Positions 27,286 through 38,336 are shown, numbered from the stretch's first letter. The stretch is DNA of 64,000 nt from Vannielia sp. (GCF_029212645.1 NZ_JARGND010000016.1:1-64000); one strand, 5' to 3'. Numbers and translations: made by a program. The notes: generated by a model not told the origin, from the sequence alone.

Positions 27286-30084
27286 TCAGGCGAGATCGTA
27301 GGCGAAATTGCCGTCTTTCACGCCTACTTTCACCGATTTCAGCTCATCGCCGTTCACCGCCTTTTCGAGGATGGCGCGCGACAGATCGGGCAGGATGGAA
27401 TTGGTGATGATGTTGTCGATCATGCGGCCACCCGAATCCGGGTCGTTGCACTGGGATACGATGTGGTCGATCACCTCGTCGGACAGGTCCATGCTGGCGT
27501 TGTGGTTTTGCTTCACGCGTTTGACGATGGAACCGAGCTTGAGCTTGGTGATCATGGCCAGCACCTCGCTGCCGAGCGGGTAGTAGGGGATGGTGACGAT
27601 GCGGCCCAGCAGAGCGGGCGGGAAGACCTCCAGCAGGGAGGGGCGCAGCGCGTCGGCCAGCGCTTCCGGGTCTGGGTGGGCCTCGCCCTGGGCGCACATA
27701 TCCATGATGACATCGGTGCCCGCGTTGGAGGTGAGCAGGATCAGGCAGTTCTTGAAATCAATCCCGCGGCCGGAGCCGTCTTCCATGTGGCCCTTGTCGA
27801 AGACCTGGAAGAAGAGTTCGTGCACATCGGGGTGGGCCTTTTCGACCTCATCAAGCAGCACCACCGAGTAGGGCTTGCGGCGCACGGCCTCGGTGAGGCG
27901 CCCGCCTTCGCCGTAGCCCACATAGCCCGGAGGGGCGCCTTTGAGCAGGGCGACGGTGTGGGCCTCCTGATACTCGGACATGGCGATGGTGATGACGTTT
28001 TGCTCGCCGCCATAGATCGCCTCGGCCAGCGCCAGGGCGGTTTCGGTTTTGCCCACGCCGGAGGGACCGGCGAGCATGAAGACACCGATGGGTTTGCCGG
28101 GGTTGTCGAGCTTGGCGGTGGAGGTTTCGATGCGCTTGGCGATCATCTCCAGCCCGTGATCCTGCCCGACGACGCGCTCCTTGAGGCGGTCTGCGAGGGT
28201 GAGGATGGCCTGCACCTCATCGGCGACCATGCGGCCCACGGGGATGCCTGTCCAATCGCCGACAACGCTAGCGACGGCCTGATAATCGACGTGGGAGTAG
28301 ATCATCCGCTCGTCGGCGTCGCGCTCCTCAAGCTCGGCGACCTTGGTGGCGAGCGCCTCGCGCAGCTTTTCGGCGTCCTCGGCGGAGGCGGGGGCTGCGT
28401 GCTCTTCGGGGAGGTCTGCGGGCGCTTCGGTGGGAGCCTCTTCGGCGGGGGCCTCATCGGCGGTTTCCTCGGCCTCATCCTGGGCTTCGGCGGCTTCCTC
28501 GGGGGTGGGGGGCACTTCGCCCTCTTCGTCAACCGGGAGCTTGCCGCTGCCTTCGCCGGTGAGCTTGGCGCGCAGTTCGAGCACCTCCTGCACGATGGAT
28601 TTCTCTTCCTCGTACTTGGCTATGGTGGCGGCCAGATCATCCTCTAGCTTGCTGCGGTCGGCCTTTAGCTCGTCGATCCGGTCCTGATTGGTTTCTCCCA
28701 GCTCGGCCTGGCGCTCCTTGCCCAGCAGTTCGGCATCGACCGAGGCGATGGCGGCCTTGAGGTCGGCCACATGGGCGGGGGTGGTGCTTTGGGAGATCGC
28801 CACGCGGGCCGAAGCCGTATCGAGCAGGGACACGGCCTTGTCGGGCAGCTGGCGCGCGGGGATATAGCGCGAGGAAAGCTGGACGGCGGCGACGATGGCC
28901 TCATCGGAGATGCGGACCTTATGGTGCGCTTCCATCGGGGCCATGATGCCGCGCAGCATGTAGCAGGCCTTCTCGATATCCGGCTCATCAATGGTGATGG
29001 GCTGGAAGCGGCGGGTGAGGGCCGGGTCTTTCTCGAAGTACTTTTGGTACTCCATCCAGGTTGTTGCGCCGATGGTGCGCAGGGTGCCACGGGCCAGCGC
29101 GGGCTTCATCAGGTTGGCCGCATCGCCGGTGCCGGCAGCGCCGCCGGCGCCGATCAGGGTGTGGGTTTCATCAATGAACAGGATGATGGGCGTGGCGGAG
29201 CCTTGCACCTCGTCGATGAGCTGGCGCAGGCGCTGCTCGAACTCGCCCTTCATCGAGGCGCCGGCTTGCATCAGGCCCATATCGAGCGAGAGCAAGCGGT
29301 TGCCTTGAAGCTGTGGCGGCACATCACCGGCGGCGAGGCGCTGGGCGAAGCCTTCGACCACGGCGGTTTTGCCGACCCCGGCCTCACCGGTGAGGATGGG
29401 GTTGTTCTGACGGCGGCGCATCAGCACGTCGATGATATTGCGGATTTCGTCGTCACGGCCCACGATCGGGTCCATCTTGCCGGAAGCGGCTTGCGCGGTG
29501 AGGTCAACGCAGTAGCGATCCAGCGCGGTGGTGCCGGTGGGCGAGCCTTCGCCGCCGCCGCCCCCGCCGGAGGACAGGCCGGAGCCATCCATCGGGCGCT
29601 GGTCTTCCTCATCGGAGGCGGACCAGACGGAGCGGGCATCATTGACGAGGGTTTCCACATTGAGCCCGGACAGGGTGGGCGAACATTCCTTGAGCGTTTC
29701 CGCCAGCTTGCGGGATTTCAGCGCCGCCACCAAAAGGTGGCCGGTGCGGATGGACGGCTCGGCAAAGAGCAGCGTGGCGTAGTGCCAGCCGCGATCCAGC
29801 AGATCAATCACCGAGGTCGAGAAGCCCGGCATCTCGGTGACGTTCTTGCGATAATCGTCGATGGTTTTTTGCAACTCAGCCAGCACTTTGGAGCGATCAA
29901 TGCCGTAGTTGATGAGGGAGACGGAAATGTCAGACTTTTCGTTGGCCACCATGTGATAGAACCAGTGCGAAAGCTCGACGTTGCGGTTTCCTTCGCTGCG
30001 CGCGTGGCGGTGGGCCTTCATGAAGGCGTCGTAGCCGGAGCTGCCTAGCTTTCCGGCGACTGTTTCGAGGCTTACATCTGACAT
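27286..30084 (-). CDS. tssH: T6SS AAA+ ATPase TssH (ClpV)
   Basis: [89 protein letters not shown]. Confidence 0.96.
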   Translation of the reverse strand: MSDVSLETVAGKLGSSGYDAFMKAHRHARSEGNRNVELSHWFYHMVANEKSDISVSLINYGIDRSKVLAELQKTIDDYRKNVTEMPGFSTSVIDLLDRGWHYATLLFAEPSIRTGHLLVAALKSRKLAETLKECSPTLSGLNVETLVNDARSVWSASDEEDQRPMDGSGLSSGGGGGGEGSPTGTTALDRYCVDLTAQAASGKMDPIVGRDDEIRNIIDVLMRRRQNNPILTGEAGVGKTAVVEGFAQRLAAGDVPPQLQGNRLLSLDMGLMQAGASMKGEFEQRLRQLIDEVQGSATPIILFIDETHTLIGAGGAAGTGDAANLMKPALARGTLRTIGATTWMEYQKYFEKDPALTRRFQPITIDEPDIEKACYMLRGIMAPMEAHHKVRISDEAIVAAVQLSSRYIPARQLPDKAVSLLDTASARVAISQSTTPAHVADLKAAIASVDAELLGKERQAELGETNQDRIDELKADRSKLEDDLAATIAKYEEEKSIVQEVLELRAKLTGEGSGKLPVDEEGEVPPTPEEAAEAQDEAEETADEAPAEEAPTEAPADLPEEHAAPASAEDAEKLREALATKVAELEERDADERMIYSHVDYQAVASVVGDWTGIPVGRMVADEVQAILTLADRLKERVVGQDHGLEMIAKRIETSTAKLDNPGKPIGVFMLAGPSGVGKTETALALAEAIYGGEQNVITIAMSEYQEAHTVALLKGAPPGYVGYGEGGRLTEAVRRKPYSVVLLDEVEKAHPDVHELFFQVFDKGHMEDGSGRGIDFKNCLILLTSNAGTDVIMDMCAQGEAHPDPEALADALRPSLLEVFPPALLGRIVTIPYYPLGSEVLAMITKLKLGSIVKRVKQNHNASMDLSDEVIDHIVSQCNDPDSGGRMIDNIITNSILPDLSRAILEKAVNGDELKSVKVGVKDGNFAYDLA

Positions 30085-30144
30085 CGTCGTTCGTCCCTGT
30101 TTTAATATGCTCGGGGGACGGCCCCCCGGTTTGAATATCTGCCG

Positions 30145-31188
30145 CTAACCCGCCTGATGCAGGCTGAAGTGGGCGTCTGAAACATAATCGTCGTCTTTTG
30201 TATCTGCCTTGTCGGCCTTCACCGGCGTCCAGCAAGTATAGCCAAGGCGCCCCTGCTTGCCGATTTGCGCCGAAGGGCAGGCGCGGCGGGGCAGGGCGAG
30301 TTTAACATCAAAATCAATTTGCTCCCCCAGATAAAATCTTACCATATCCGCCAGCCTGGCAAACATTTTGCCGCCGGGCAGGAAGCTTTTGTAATCATCA
30401 AGGCCTTCGGTGCGGATCTCGATGGTGGCCTTGTCGTTGATCGAATAAACGCGCCGCCCGGCATAGGTGTTGCGGCCAAGCTCGGCGCCCGAGCGGCCCA
30501 TGCGGGTGAGATCGCTTTCCTCGAAATCAAGCCAGATGCCCTGGCGTTCGATGATATGCACATCGACCCCGAGCACGCCCTCAAGCACCTGCTGGAGCCG
30601 CTTGGCCGATTTGACCCGTCCCGCCATGACCCCGGCAAAGGGGAGCTTGGCGATATCCGGCACGCGATCACGGTCCTGGTAGGGTTTGGTGCCGATGCCG
30701 ATGAAACTGCCGAGCCAATCGGAAAAGCGATCCTCATCGGGGCGGTCAAACTGGGCAATCGGGCGGGCATCGGCCCAGACGCGGTGGAACAGTTGCAAGA
30801 AGCGGGTGGCGAAGATATCGGCAAAGCGGATGAAGGCATCATCCCCGGCGCGCATCCAGCGATAGGCCTCGATGGAGGTGAGCAGCGGCAGCGGGCCTTG
30901 CGGGCCGAAATAGCCCAGAAAGCGGGTGCGTAGGCGGGGGACTTCGCCCTCGCGGACCTCAAACGCCTGCACGTTGGAGGCGGGAAAATCGAGGAACGGG
31001 TCTTGCCCGACCGAAACGATCTCCTGGCTGAGCACCTGGCTCTTGCCGATGCGGGGCTTGTCGGGGAACATCCGCTCCATCTCGCGCAGGAGCGCGTGGA
31101 TATTGAAGCGGTAAGGCTCGGCCTCCAGCATCTCGCGGCGCGAGCGGGCCTTTTCGAGCGGCAGGTGCTTTTGCTCGGCCTCGCTCAT
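30145..31188 (-). CDS. tssG: T6SS baseplate subunit TssG
   Basis: FNIHALLREMERMFPDKPRIG..., FLGYFGPQGPLPL motif; overlaps tssF by ATGA. Confidence 0.93.
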   Translation of the reverse strand: MSEAEQKHLPLEKARSRREMLEAEPYRFNIHALLREMERMFPDKPRIGKSQVLSQEIVSVGQDPFLDFPASNVQAFEVREGEVPRLRTRFLGYFGPQGPLPLLTSIEAYRWMRAGDDAFIRFADIFATRFLQLFHRVWADARPIAQFDRPDEDRFSDWLGSFIGIGTKPYQDRDRVPDIAKLPFAGVMAGRVKSAKRLQQVLEGVLGVDVHIIERQGIWLDFEESDLTRMGRSGAELGRNTYAGRRVYSINDKATIEIRTEGLDDYKSFLPGGKMFARLADMVRFYLGEQIDFDVKLALPRRACPSAQIGKQGRLGYTCWTPVKADKADTKDDDYVSDAHFSLHQAG

Positions 31189-33146
31189 AGCAGCGGCCCG
31201 GTGCCCGAACGCGGCGCAAAGCGCATGATCTCGCCACGGCTTTCAGAGCGCAACACGGTTTCGGTGAAGCTGTTCATATGGGCGTAATCGGCAAAGAAGC
31301 GGTCAAGCACGGCGCCGATCAGCATGATGCCGGTGCCCTCGAAGGCGCGTTCATCAAAGGTGAGGGTCACTTCGGTGCCGCGGGCGGCGTGGTAGCCATC
31401 TTCGCGGCGCAGCGAGCGGGTGATGGGCCGCGAGGCGATGGAGGTGATGCCGCGCAACTGGCGCTCGGTGACCGAATCACCGATATCGCAGAACAGGGAC
31501 AGCAGCTCGCGCAGGCCGCCCGCCGGATCCGTGGCGTTGCGGTCCTTGAGGCCGAGGTGGTTGAAGCTGAGCAGGTTGACCAGCCGCCACATGACCTCCC
31601 CATGGTGGCCGATGCGCGGATCGTTGCGATCCATATCCGCGATGGAGGCCGAGGGCGGGGTGGGGCCGGAAATGCAGGCGAGCGGCACGTTGACATCATC
31701 GGTCAGGCGGAAATCCACCTTGCTTTGGCCGATGGGCAATTGCTGCACGAGGTGGCGGTTGGAACACAGCGCAACAACCTGAAGGCGCTGCACGCGCTCC
31801 TCGTCATCAAGGCCCGCAGGCTCATAGATTGACAGGTAGGTTTCGGTGCCAATGTAATCGCCGCCCATGCCAAAGCGGCGCTCTTTTTCGGTAAGGCGGC
31901 GGGGCTTGCGCGAAAAGCTGTAAAACAGTGCTTCGGCGGGGCGAATCTCGCTCGGCGGTTGGCTGTAGAGCTTGTAGACCTCAACCTTTTTGCGCACGCC
32001 GGGGTAGTGGGCGTGAACGTCCTTGATGCGGTGGACCTCGTAATTGACGGCCGGGCTGCTATCGGGGACTACGAGATATTCGTTGAACTTGGGATCAGGG
32101 CGCACCCGTGAGCAGCGCTCCTCAAAGAGGTTGATCGAGGGCGCGGCGTAGAGGCGGAAGTGCTTTGGCTCGATCAGCGCGGCGAGTTTGGGCTGGCTTT
32201 GGCCGAACTCGATCAGCACATCAAAGGCCGGGGCGGGGATGCGCGCGAGCAGGCGCTTGAGGCCCTTCATGCGGAAGCCGAGGAACTTTTGCGGCAGGAT
32301 CCAGAACTCGCGCAGGAGCGAGAAGCCCTCAAATATCTTGTCTTCTTCGGGGAAGAGGCGCTCTTCCTCGCGAAAGCCCACCTGCTCGATGAAATCGGGC
32401 GGGCAGGGGAGGAAGACCGGGTCGCCGGTGCGATCAAGGTAGCGCAGGGTGATGCGGCAGCTATCGGAGAAGATCTGCTCGTAAAGCGTGACCATATCGG
32501 CGCGGGGGCCGTTGAGGTAGATCGGCAGCTCGCGGGCTTCGATCTCGTTCACCAGCGCGGGCTTTTCGCCCTTCTTGGGGGGCAGATCCGGGTCACGCTC
32601 GGTGTTGTCGGTGCGGCGCACGAAGCGCAGGCGCAGGCCGGCGGCGGTGTCATTCATCACGTCCAGCCCCAGGGCCTGCATCGGGCCGGGGGAGGGCATG
32701 TAGGTGGCGGTGTCAATCTCGAGCGGCCAGAGGGTGAGGGGGGCCGAAAGGCGGAAGCGGGCCGACACGCGCTGCTCGCGCTCGACATAGGTGGCATCAA
32801 GGTAGCTGCCCGGCTCAAACCGCTCGCCCTTCACCAGATCCTTCTCGTTGAAATCCGGGGTGGCCTGCACGATCATCGCCGAGGGCGTGGGCGCGAGGTA
32901 GTCGGGCATCAACTGCTCTAGCAGGTTGGTGGTGAAGGTTTGAAACTCGCTCTGGAGCGCAACCTGGATCCGCGCCGCCATGAAGGCGGTGCCCTCGAAC
33001 AGCCCGCCAAGGCCGGGATCGAGCTTGTCTTCGGTCAGCCCGCCAAGGCGCTCGGCGATGCCGGGATATTCCTCGGCAAACTCCTTGGACCGCTCGTAAA
33101 GAACGGCCAGTTCCTTGTTATAGGCGTTGAGGAATTCTCGGTTCAT
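31185..33146 (-). CDS. tssF: T6SS baseplate subunit TssF
   Basis: FLNAYNKELAVLYERSKEFAEEYPGIAERLGGL...LMPDYLAPTPSAMIVQ typical TssF. Confidence 0.95.
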   Translation of the reverse strand: MNREFLNAYNKELAVLYERSKEFAEEYPGIAERLGGLTEDKLDPGLGGLFEGTAFMAARIQVALQSEFQTFTTNLLEQLMPDYLAPTPSAMIVQATPDFNEKDLVKGERFEPGSYLDATYVEREQRVSARFRLSAPLTLWPLEIDTATYMPSPGPMQALGLDVMNDTAAGLRLRFVRRTDNTERDPDLPPKKGEKPALVNEIEARELPIYLNGPRADMVTLYEQIFSDSCRITLRYLDRTGDPVFLPCPPDFIEQVGFREEERLFPEEDKIFEGFSLLREFWILPQKFLGFRMKGLKRLLARIPAPAFDVLIEFGQSQPKLAALIEPKHFRLYAAPSINLFEERCSRVRPDPKFNEYLVVPDSSPAVNYEVHRIKDVHAHYPGVRKKVEVYKLYSQPPSEIRPAEALFYSFSRKPRRLTEKERRFGMGGDYIGTETYLSIYEPAGLDDEERVQRLQVVALCSNRHLVQQLPIGQSKVDFRLTDDVNVPLACISGPTPPSASIADMDRNDPRIGHHGEVMWRLVNLLSFNHLGLKDRNATDPAGGLRELLSLFCDIGDSVTERQLRGITSIASRPITRSLRREDGYHAARGTEVTLTFDERAFEGTGIMLIGAVLDRFFADYAHMNSFTETVLRSESRGEIMRFAPRSGTGPLL

Positions 33147-33153
33147 CGGCGTC

Positions 33154-33708
33154 TCATTTGTCCGAGATGTTGGTGAATTGCATCTTGCCGGACCCTACGT
33201 CGATTTCTGCGACAAATTCCAAAGGAATATCAACAGGTTTGCAAGCCATTTCGGCGTGGATTTCAAACATCAGCTTTTGCTGTTCCTGATTTTCCGCCTC
33301 AACCAGCTTTACATCCATGCTCTCGGGCACAAAGCGCGGTTCGTTGTTGATGAGCGCGCGGGCGAGTTGCTTGGGCACCTTTTGCACCTTGATATCCTCA
33401 GAGGTGAGGTTGGAAAGATCGACCACGCCATAATTGAGGATGGATTTGCGCACATAGTCGAGATCATCCACATCCATGCAGGCATCGAGGTTGATGGTGT
33501 TAGCAAGCTGCACGAGGTCAATCTCGAGATTGCGCTTCAATTCGGCCTCATTGGCGCCACGGCGGCGGTGGGCGGTGCGCTCGGTGAGCACGCGCTGGCC
33601 GTCTTGGTAGGAGGTGCTGTCGATCTTAGCATCGCGGGCACGGTGCGCCTCGCGGAAGGCATACATCACCGGAACCTGAAGCTGCTGATTTTTCGCCGGT
33701 TTCGCCAT
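33154..33708 (-). CDS. tssE: T6SS baseplate subunit TssE (gp25-like)
   Basis: Internal start MAKPAKNQQLQVPVMYAFR; LKRNLEIDLVQLANTINLDACMDV, KVPKQLARALINNEPRFVPESMDVKLV gp25-like pattern; position between tssF and hcp. Confidence 0.8.
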   Translation of the reverse strand: MAKPAKNQQLQVPVMYAFREAHRARDAKIDSTSYQDGQRVLTERTAHRRRGANEAELKRNLEIDLVQLANTINLDACMDVDDLDYVRKSILNYGVVDLSNLTSEDIKVQKVPKQLARALINNEPRFVPESMDVKLVEAENQEQQKLMFEIHAEMACKPVDIPLEFVAEIDVGSGKMQFTNISDK

Positions 33709-33982
33709 GGTGCCCTCCCTTGCTAAGCGTGCCGTGTGTTCGCTGACGTTACGATAACGGGCAGAGGGCGCGGCGTGAAGGGGCGGCGGGAGCGGGATGG
33801 GTGAAATTGCGGCATGGATGTCCTCTTGAAATGGGGAGGAAGTCTTTGGAATGGAAGAAAAAACGAGGGTAGCGGGCAATTAAGAGAGCGCGGCGTGATG
33901 CCATTCTGGGCAATGAGCGCCGAAATCGCGACGCTGCCGGGGAAGTAAAGGCTTTAGGGCGCCGCAAGTTTGGCGGGGCCTA

Positions 33983-34014
33983 AAAGCAAACGGGGCACAT
34001 TGCTGCGCCCCGTT
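33983..34014 (-). terminator. Terminator downstream of hcp
   Basis: Minus strand AACGGGGC-gcagcaatgt-GCCCCGTTTGCTTTT. Confidence 0.7.
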
Positions 34015-34067
34015 CGATTTCTGCGAAAGCTGGCCTGGCGCGAGGGCCGGGCTGCTTTGAGGGCCTA

Positions 34068-34556
34068 TTACCGGCCTTCGCCAGTGGCGACGTTGTAACC
34101 AGCAGTCGTGGTGCCGGCGTCGGTGCCGTCCTCGTTCTGCAGTTTGTACTCAACGTCGATCTCACGGTAGTTCAGCGAGAAGCTCTCGGTCATCACGTCG
34201 TCGCCGCCACCGGCACCGCCGAAGGACATGGATGTCACGATGGCGTGGGTGAGTTTAACGGTGAAGTAAGGAAGAACCTCGCCACCGGTTGCTTTCGTGG
34301 CGTGCACGTCAACGGTTGCGTAGTGCTGGCCGAGGCACAGCTTTTTCAGCAGGTCGGTGGAGCACTTGTCACACACTTTGGTGGCCATCAGATCGCCGAC
34401 CTGAACTTTGCCGGAGCCGCCGCCGCGACCAGTGTGCATGGTGCCGGACTGCGAGCCAGCGAAGGACATCGACATCAGGTCGATCCAGCCTTCGTAGCCT
34501 TTCACAACACATTCGCCGTCAACACCATCGAGTTTCATGTAGAGTGCGGTAGCCAT
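34068..34556 (-). CDS. hcp: T6SS tube protein Hcp (TssD)
   Basis: MATALYMKLDGVDGECVVKGYEGWIDLMSMSFAGSQSG...GKVQVGDLMATKVCDKCSTDLLKKLCLGQHY...ESFSLNYREIDVEY. Confidence 0.94.
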   Translation of the reverse strand: MATALYMKLDGVDGECVVKGYEGWIDLMSMSFAGSQSGTMHTGRGGGSGKVQVGDLMATKVCDKCSTDLLKKLCLGQHYATVDVHATKATGGEVLPYFTVKLTHAIVTSMSFGGAGGGDDVMTESFSLNYREIDVEYKLQNEDGTDAGTTTAGYNVATGEGR

Positions 34557-34709
34557 TAGTTGATCTCCTTTTGGTACCTGGTTTTAGCAATGATTTGCTT
34601 TTTAAAAATAAAGACCAGTAATATCCGGTCCCTACTGAGATGGGGAGTATGCCTCCCCGTTGCAAGGCCCACACACAAAGATTTTTAAAAAATTGTGATG
34701 GAACCGAAC

Positions 34710-34732
34710 GGGCCGCTGCGAAACAGCGGCCC
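34710..34732 (-). terminator. Hairpin in tssC-hcp intergenic region (partial terminator/attenuator)
   Basis: GGGCCGCTG-cgaaa-CAGCGGCCC perfect 9-bp arms. Confidence 0.6.
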
Positions 34733-34745
34733 GAACCCTTGAAAA

Positions 34746-36230
34746 TCAGCCGCCCGGCAGACGGGAAACGAGGCTCATGCCGATGTCCATGCCTTCCATC
34801 TGGAAGTGCGGACGCAGGAAGAATTTGCCCATGTAGTAGCCGGGGTTCTCCTCGTCGGGGACGATCTGAATCTCGGCACCGGCCAGCGGGCGCTTGGCCT
34901 TGGCGGTTTCCGAGGAGTTCTTTGGATCGGCGTCGATATACTGGGCGATCCAGTTCTTGAGGTCGCGCTGAAGCACGTCCTGCTCCTTGGTCGAGCCGAT
35001 CTGATCGCGCACCATGCACTTGAGGTAGTGCGAGAAGCGCGACACCGCGAAGATATAGGGCAGCCGCGAGCTGAGGTTGTCGGCCGCGGTGGCGTCCGGA
35101 TCAACGAAGCTTTTGGGCTTATAGAGCGACTGAGCCCCGATGAAGGCCGCCTTGTCGGTATTTTTGCGGTGCACGAGGCTGATGATGCCAGCCTTCGACA
35201 GTTCGCCTTCACGACGGTCGGAAATGGCGATCTCGGTCGGGCATTTCTGATCAATCGAGCCATCACCGGTATCAAAGGTGTGGGTCGGCAGGTTCATCAC
35301 CTCGCCGCCGGACTGCACACCACGGATACGCACCGTCCAGCCATATTCCTTGTGGGCACGCGCGATGTTGGCGGCCATCGGGTAGGCGGCGTTCATCCAG
35401 GCGAACTTCTTGCCCTCGTGGCCATCGGTCTCTTCTTCAAAGTTGAAGGCTTCGATGGGCAGCGAATTTTGCCCATAAGGCTCGCGAGCCATGACGCGCG
35501 GGGCGGTCAGGGCCACATAGCGGGAGTTTTCGCTCTCGCGCAGCGATTTCCAGGCGGCGTAATCAGGGGTTTCGAAGATCGAGCCAAGGTCTGCCGGGTT
35601 GTTCAGCTCGTTCCAGCTTTCCATGTTCAGCAGGCCGGGGTTGGCCGCCGAGATGAAGGGCGCGTGCGCGGCGGCGGCAATTTTGCCGAGGTCGCGCAGC
35701 AGGCGCACATCGGCCGGGCTGTGATCGAAGTAGAAATCACCGATCAGCGCACCGTAAGGCTGGCCGCCGAGCTGGCCGAATTCATGCTCGTAGATCTGCT
35801 TGAACAGCGGAGACTGGTCCCACTTGGCGCCGGGGTAGGAGCGAAGCTCGCGCTCCAGCTCTTTTTTGGAGACGTTGAGCACCTTGATCTTCATCGTGGC
35901 GTCAGGCTCGGAGTTCATCACCATGTAGTGCAGGCCGCGCCACGCGCTTTCGACCTTTTGATACTCGTCGTGGTGGATGATCTCGTTGACCTGTGCGGTG
36001 AGCTGCTCATCGAGCTTGGCGATCATCTCGTCGACGGTATCGAGCACGTCTTCCTTGATGACCGACTGGTCGGCGAGCGCCTCTTTCACGAGGGTCTGAA
36101 CCGCGTTTTCCACCTCGGTGGCGGCGGTGTCGGAGCGGGGTTTGAAGGTTTGCTTCAGCGCGGCGGAGAAGTCATCCAGTTCGGATACTGCACCACCGGC
36201 TTCGGCTTCCTGTTGGGCTTCGGTTGCCAT
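34746..36230 (-). CDS. tssC: T6SS contractile sheath large subunit TssC
   Basis: QVNEIIHHDEYQKVESAWRGLHYMV, LRSYPGAKWDQSPLFKQIYEHEFGQLGGQPYGALIGDFYFDHSPADV, FAVSRFSHYLKCMVRDQIGS. Confidence 0.97.
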   Translation of the reverse strand: MATEAQQEAEAGGAVSELDDFSAALKQTFKPRSDTAATEVENAVQTLVKEALADQSVIKEDVLDTVDEMIAKLDEQLTAQVNEIIHHDEYQKVESAWRGLHYMVMNSEPDATMKIKVLNVSKKELERELRSYPGAKWDQSPLFKQIYEHEFGQLGGQPYGALIGDFYFDHSPADVRLLRDLGKIAAAAHAPFISAANPGLLNMESWNELNNPADLGSIFETPDYAAWKSLRESENSRYVALTAPRVMAREPYGQNSLPIEAFNFEEETDGHEGKKFAWMNAAYPMAANIARAHKEYGWTVRIRGVQSGGEVMNLPTHTFDTGDGSIDQKCPTEIAISDRREGELSKAGIISLVHRKNTDKAAFIGAQSLYKPKSFVDPDATAADNLSSRLPYIFAVSRFSHYLKCMVRDQIGSTKEQDVLQRDLKNWIAQYIDADPKNSSETAKAKRPLAGAEIQIVPDEENPGYYMGKFFLRPHFQMEGMDIGMSLVSRLPGG

Positions 36231-36295
36231 GTGTCTGGTCCCTGTCTGTTGTCTGGTCGAGGCTTGGAGTTTGGAAAATGCGAGGGCTGGTTGGA

Positions 36296-36835
36296 TCAGC
36301 CTTCGCCACCCTCACCCGCATCGCCGTCGTCGGCGGCACCTTCGGCACGTTTCTCTTTGAGCGCTTCCATCAGCTTCGGATCGTCGAGCAGCTTCTTGAT
36401 CTGGTCCTGCGCGGCGGATTTACCGTTCATGTAGCGCTGGAGGTTGGCCAGTTCGTCACGCGCGTCGAGCAGCTTCTTGAGCGCGGGCACCTGCTTGGCG
36501 ATCTCGCCTGGATCAAGGTCATCCATCTTGGAGAAATCGAGCTTCACGCCGAGCTTCTCACCTTCGGAATCGCCGAGCTTGTTGTCAACGTTGAACGAAA
36601 CGCCGGGCTGCACGGCGTCCATGTAGTCATCAAAGTTTTCGGTATCGACCTGGGTGAACTTGCGCTCGGCCATCGGGTCTTTCTCGACATCCGAGGCGTT
36701 GCCCGAAAGATCGGCCATCACACCCATCACGAAGGGCAGCTCTACGTTCTTTTCGGCATCATACGGGTCTTCGTACGAAATGTGGACGCGGGGTGAGCGG
36801 TTGCGTTTGATGAAGCGTGTCGCTGAATCGGCCAT
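36296..36835 (-). CDS. tssB: T6SS contractile sheath small subunit TssB
   Basis: FIKRNRSPRVHISYEDPYDAEKNVELPFVMGVMADLSG. Confidence 0.96.
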   Translation of the reverse strand: MADSATRFIKRNRSPRVHISYEDPYDAEKNVELPFVMGVMADLSGNASDVEKDPMAERKFTQVDTENFDDYMDAVQPGVSFNVDNKLGDSEGEKLGVKLDFSKMDDLDPGEIAKQVPALKKLLDARDELANLQRYMNGKSAAQDQIKKLLDDPKLMEALKEKRAEGAADDGDAGEGGEG

Positions 36836-36930
36836 CTGGAAATCTCCCTAATAATTATGCAATTGAAGCCACGCAGGCTTCGATTTGTCAAATGTTTTGC
36901 CCGGTTGGGCGGCGCGTGACTGACCCAGGG

Positions 36931-38274
36931 TCAGCCTTGTTTGTTCATGTGTTGGAACAGGTCACTCAGGATCGACGAAAAGTCTCGGTTGAGATAGGTT
37001 TTCGCCTTGAACAGCAGAACCGGGACCGGGCTGGATGGCTCGGTTTGCCGGAAGAAGCTTTCAACCGCCGAAATGAGGGCCGCCGCCTGGTCGCGGTTCT
37101 GGCACTCGACCGGCTCGGCGGGGCCGGTATCAATGGGCGCCACGGTGGAGGGCAGCTCGTAAGCGGCGAGTTGGCGCAGGCGGTCGACGTTCATGAAAAA
37201 GCCGTCTTCCGAGCCAAAATCAACCAGCGCATTCGAGGACATGGAGGGCAGGAGCGCATCCAGCGCCTCGGTCAGCGGCTTGCCGATCAGGTCTTGGGCC
37301 TGACGAATCAGCAAGAGGGCGGGGGCAGAGGGCTCGATCGCCGCAAAATAGCCCTCGACCGCCTCCAGCGCCGCCTTGGCGGTGGCGTGATTGGGGATCG
37401 TGCCAACGGCCACCGGCGGGCCGGAGGCGACCATGCCGCCGCCGGTGGGCGCAACCATGGGCTGGCCATCTTCGCCGATGCCGATCTCGCCGTCTTCGCC
37501 AGCCTCGCCCGCATCGCCGCCAACCAGATCGGGGCGGGCCTCCTTGAAGAAGGCGATCATGCGATCAAGGGTTTCTTCAAGCTGTGAAAGCTGGGGCGCA
37601 AAGGCAGAGCTATCGGCGGTTTTGCACATATTGCCCATCCGCGAGCAGGCTTCGCGGGACAGCACCAGCGCGCCGTAGGCCTTATCTACGGCTTCGGCGT
37701 TATCGGCGCTTTTCACCGCCGTCAGGATCGAGCCGCTATCGGGCGGATTTTCATTGGGGCGGGCCTCCTTGGCACCGCTCGACACCTGAAAATCACGGAA
37801 GGAGATACGTCCGGCGCGGCGATCCTCGAACAGGTCAGCATGTTCGAGCGGCATACAGACCTGGCCCAATTCATTGAGCAATTCTATGGCATTGCGCCGC
37901 TCGGAGGTATCGCCCTCGTCGATCTTGGGGTTCACATCATGCCAGTAGGTCTCGATCAGGCTGGCCATGGCGTTGGTGCATTCGGAAAAACCTACAACGC
38001 GGCCCGCGAGGGCCTGAAACTGCGCCTCAAGCACCAGCAGCCGCAGATCGCGGGTGCGCTCCAGCAGCTTGGCGATTTCGGCGCTTTCTTTCTTGATGTC
38101 GATGTTCTTGCGGTCAAACACCTCACCGGTTTCCTGGTTGACGATGAACCGCATCGGCACCCGATCAAGGGCTTCGAAATAGTAGTCGATATAGCCGTCG
38201 TCGTCCTCCAGCAGCAGGTCCGGGCCGCAGGGGCTTTCATCGGAGATCGGCTCAAGGAGATTCTCGTAACGCAT
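36931..38274 (-). CDS. tssA: T6SS protein TssA
   Basis: MRYENLLEPISDESPCGPDLLLEDD, ImpA-N type; C-terminal EPSSPVPVLLFKAKTYLNRDFSSILSDLF. Confidence 0.92.
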   Translation of the reverse strand: MRYENLLEPISDESPCGPDLLLEDDDGYIDYYFEALDRVPMRFIVNQETGEVFDRKNIDIKKESAEIAKLLERTRDLRLLVLEAQFQALAGRVVGFSECTNAMASLIETYWHDVNPKIDEGDTSERRNAIELLNELGQVCMPLEHADLFEDRRAGRISFRDFQVSSGAKEARPNENPPDSGSILTAVKSADNAEAVDKAYGALVLSREACSRMGNMCKTADSSAFAPQLSQLEETLDRMIAFFKEARPDLVGGDAGEAGEDGEIGIGEDGQPMVAPTGGGMVASGPPVAVGTIPNHATAKAALEAVEGYFAAIEPSAPALLLIRQAQDLIGKPLTEALDALLPSMSSNALVDFGSEDGFFMNVDRLRQLAAYELPSTVAPIDTGPAEPVECQNRDQAAALISAVESFFRQTEPSSPVPVLLFKAKTYLNRDFSSILSDLFQHMNKQG

Positions 38275-38314
38275 TGGCAATCCGAATAAAGAGAGTGTGT
38301 CGCACAAAAGAAAT

Positions 38315-38336
38315 GCCGCCCCGAGGCCGGGACGGC
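38315..38336 (-). terminator. Terminator downstream of OmpA-like gene
   Basis: Minus strand GCCGTCCC-ggcctc-GGGGCGGC followed by ATTTCTTTTG. Confidence 0.65.

Noticed and set aside
27232-28647. 471-aa plus-strand ORF
   Set aside because: Antisense to tssH; low-complexity Gly-rich translation.
34806-36434. 542-aa plus-strand ORF
   Set aside because: Antisense to tssC/tssB which have clear family motifs.
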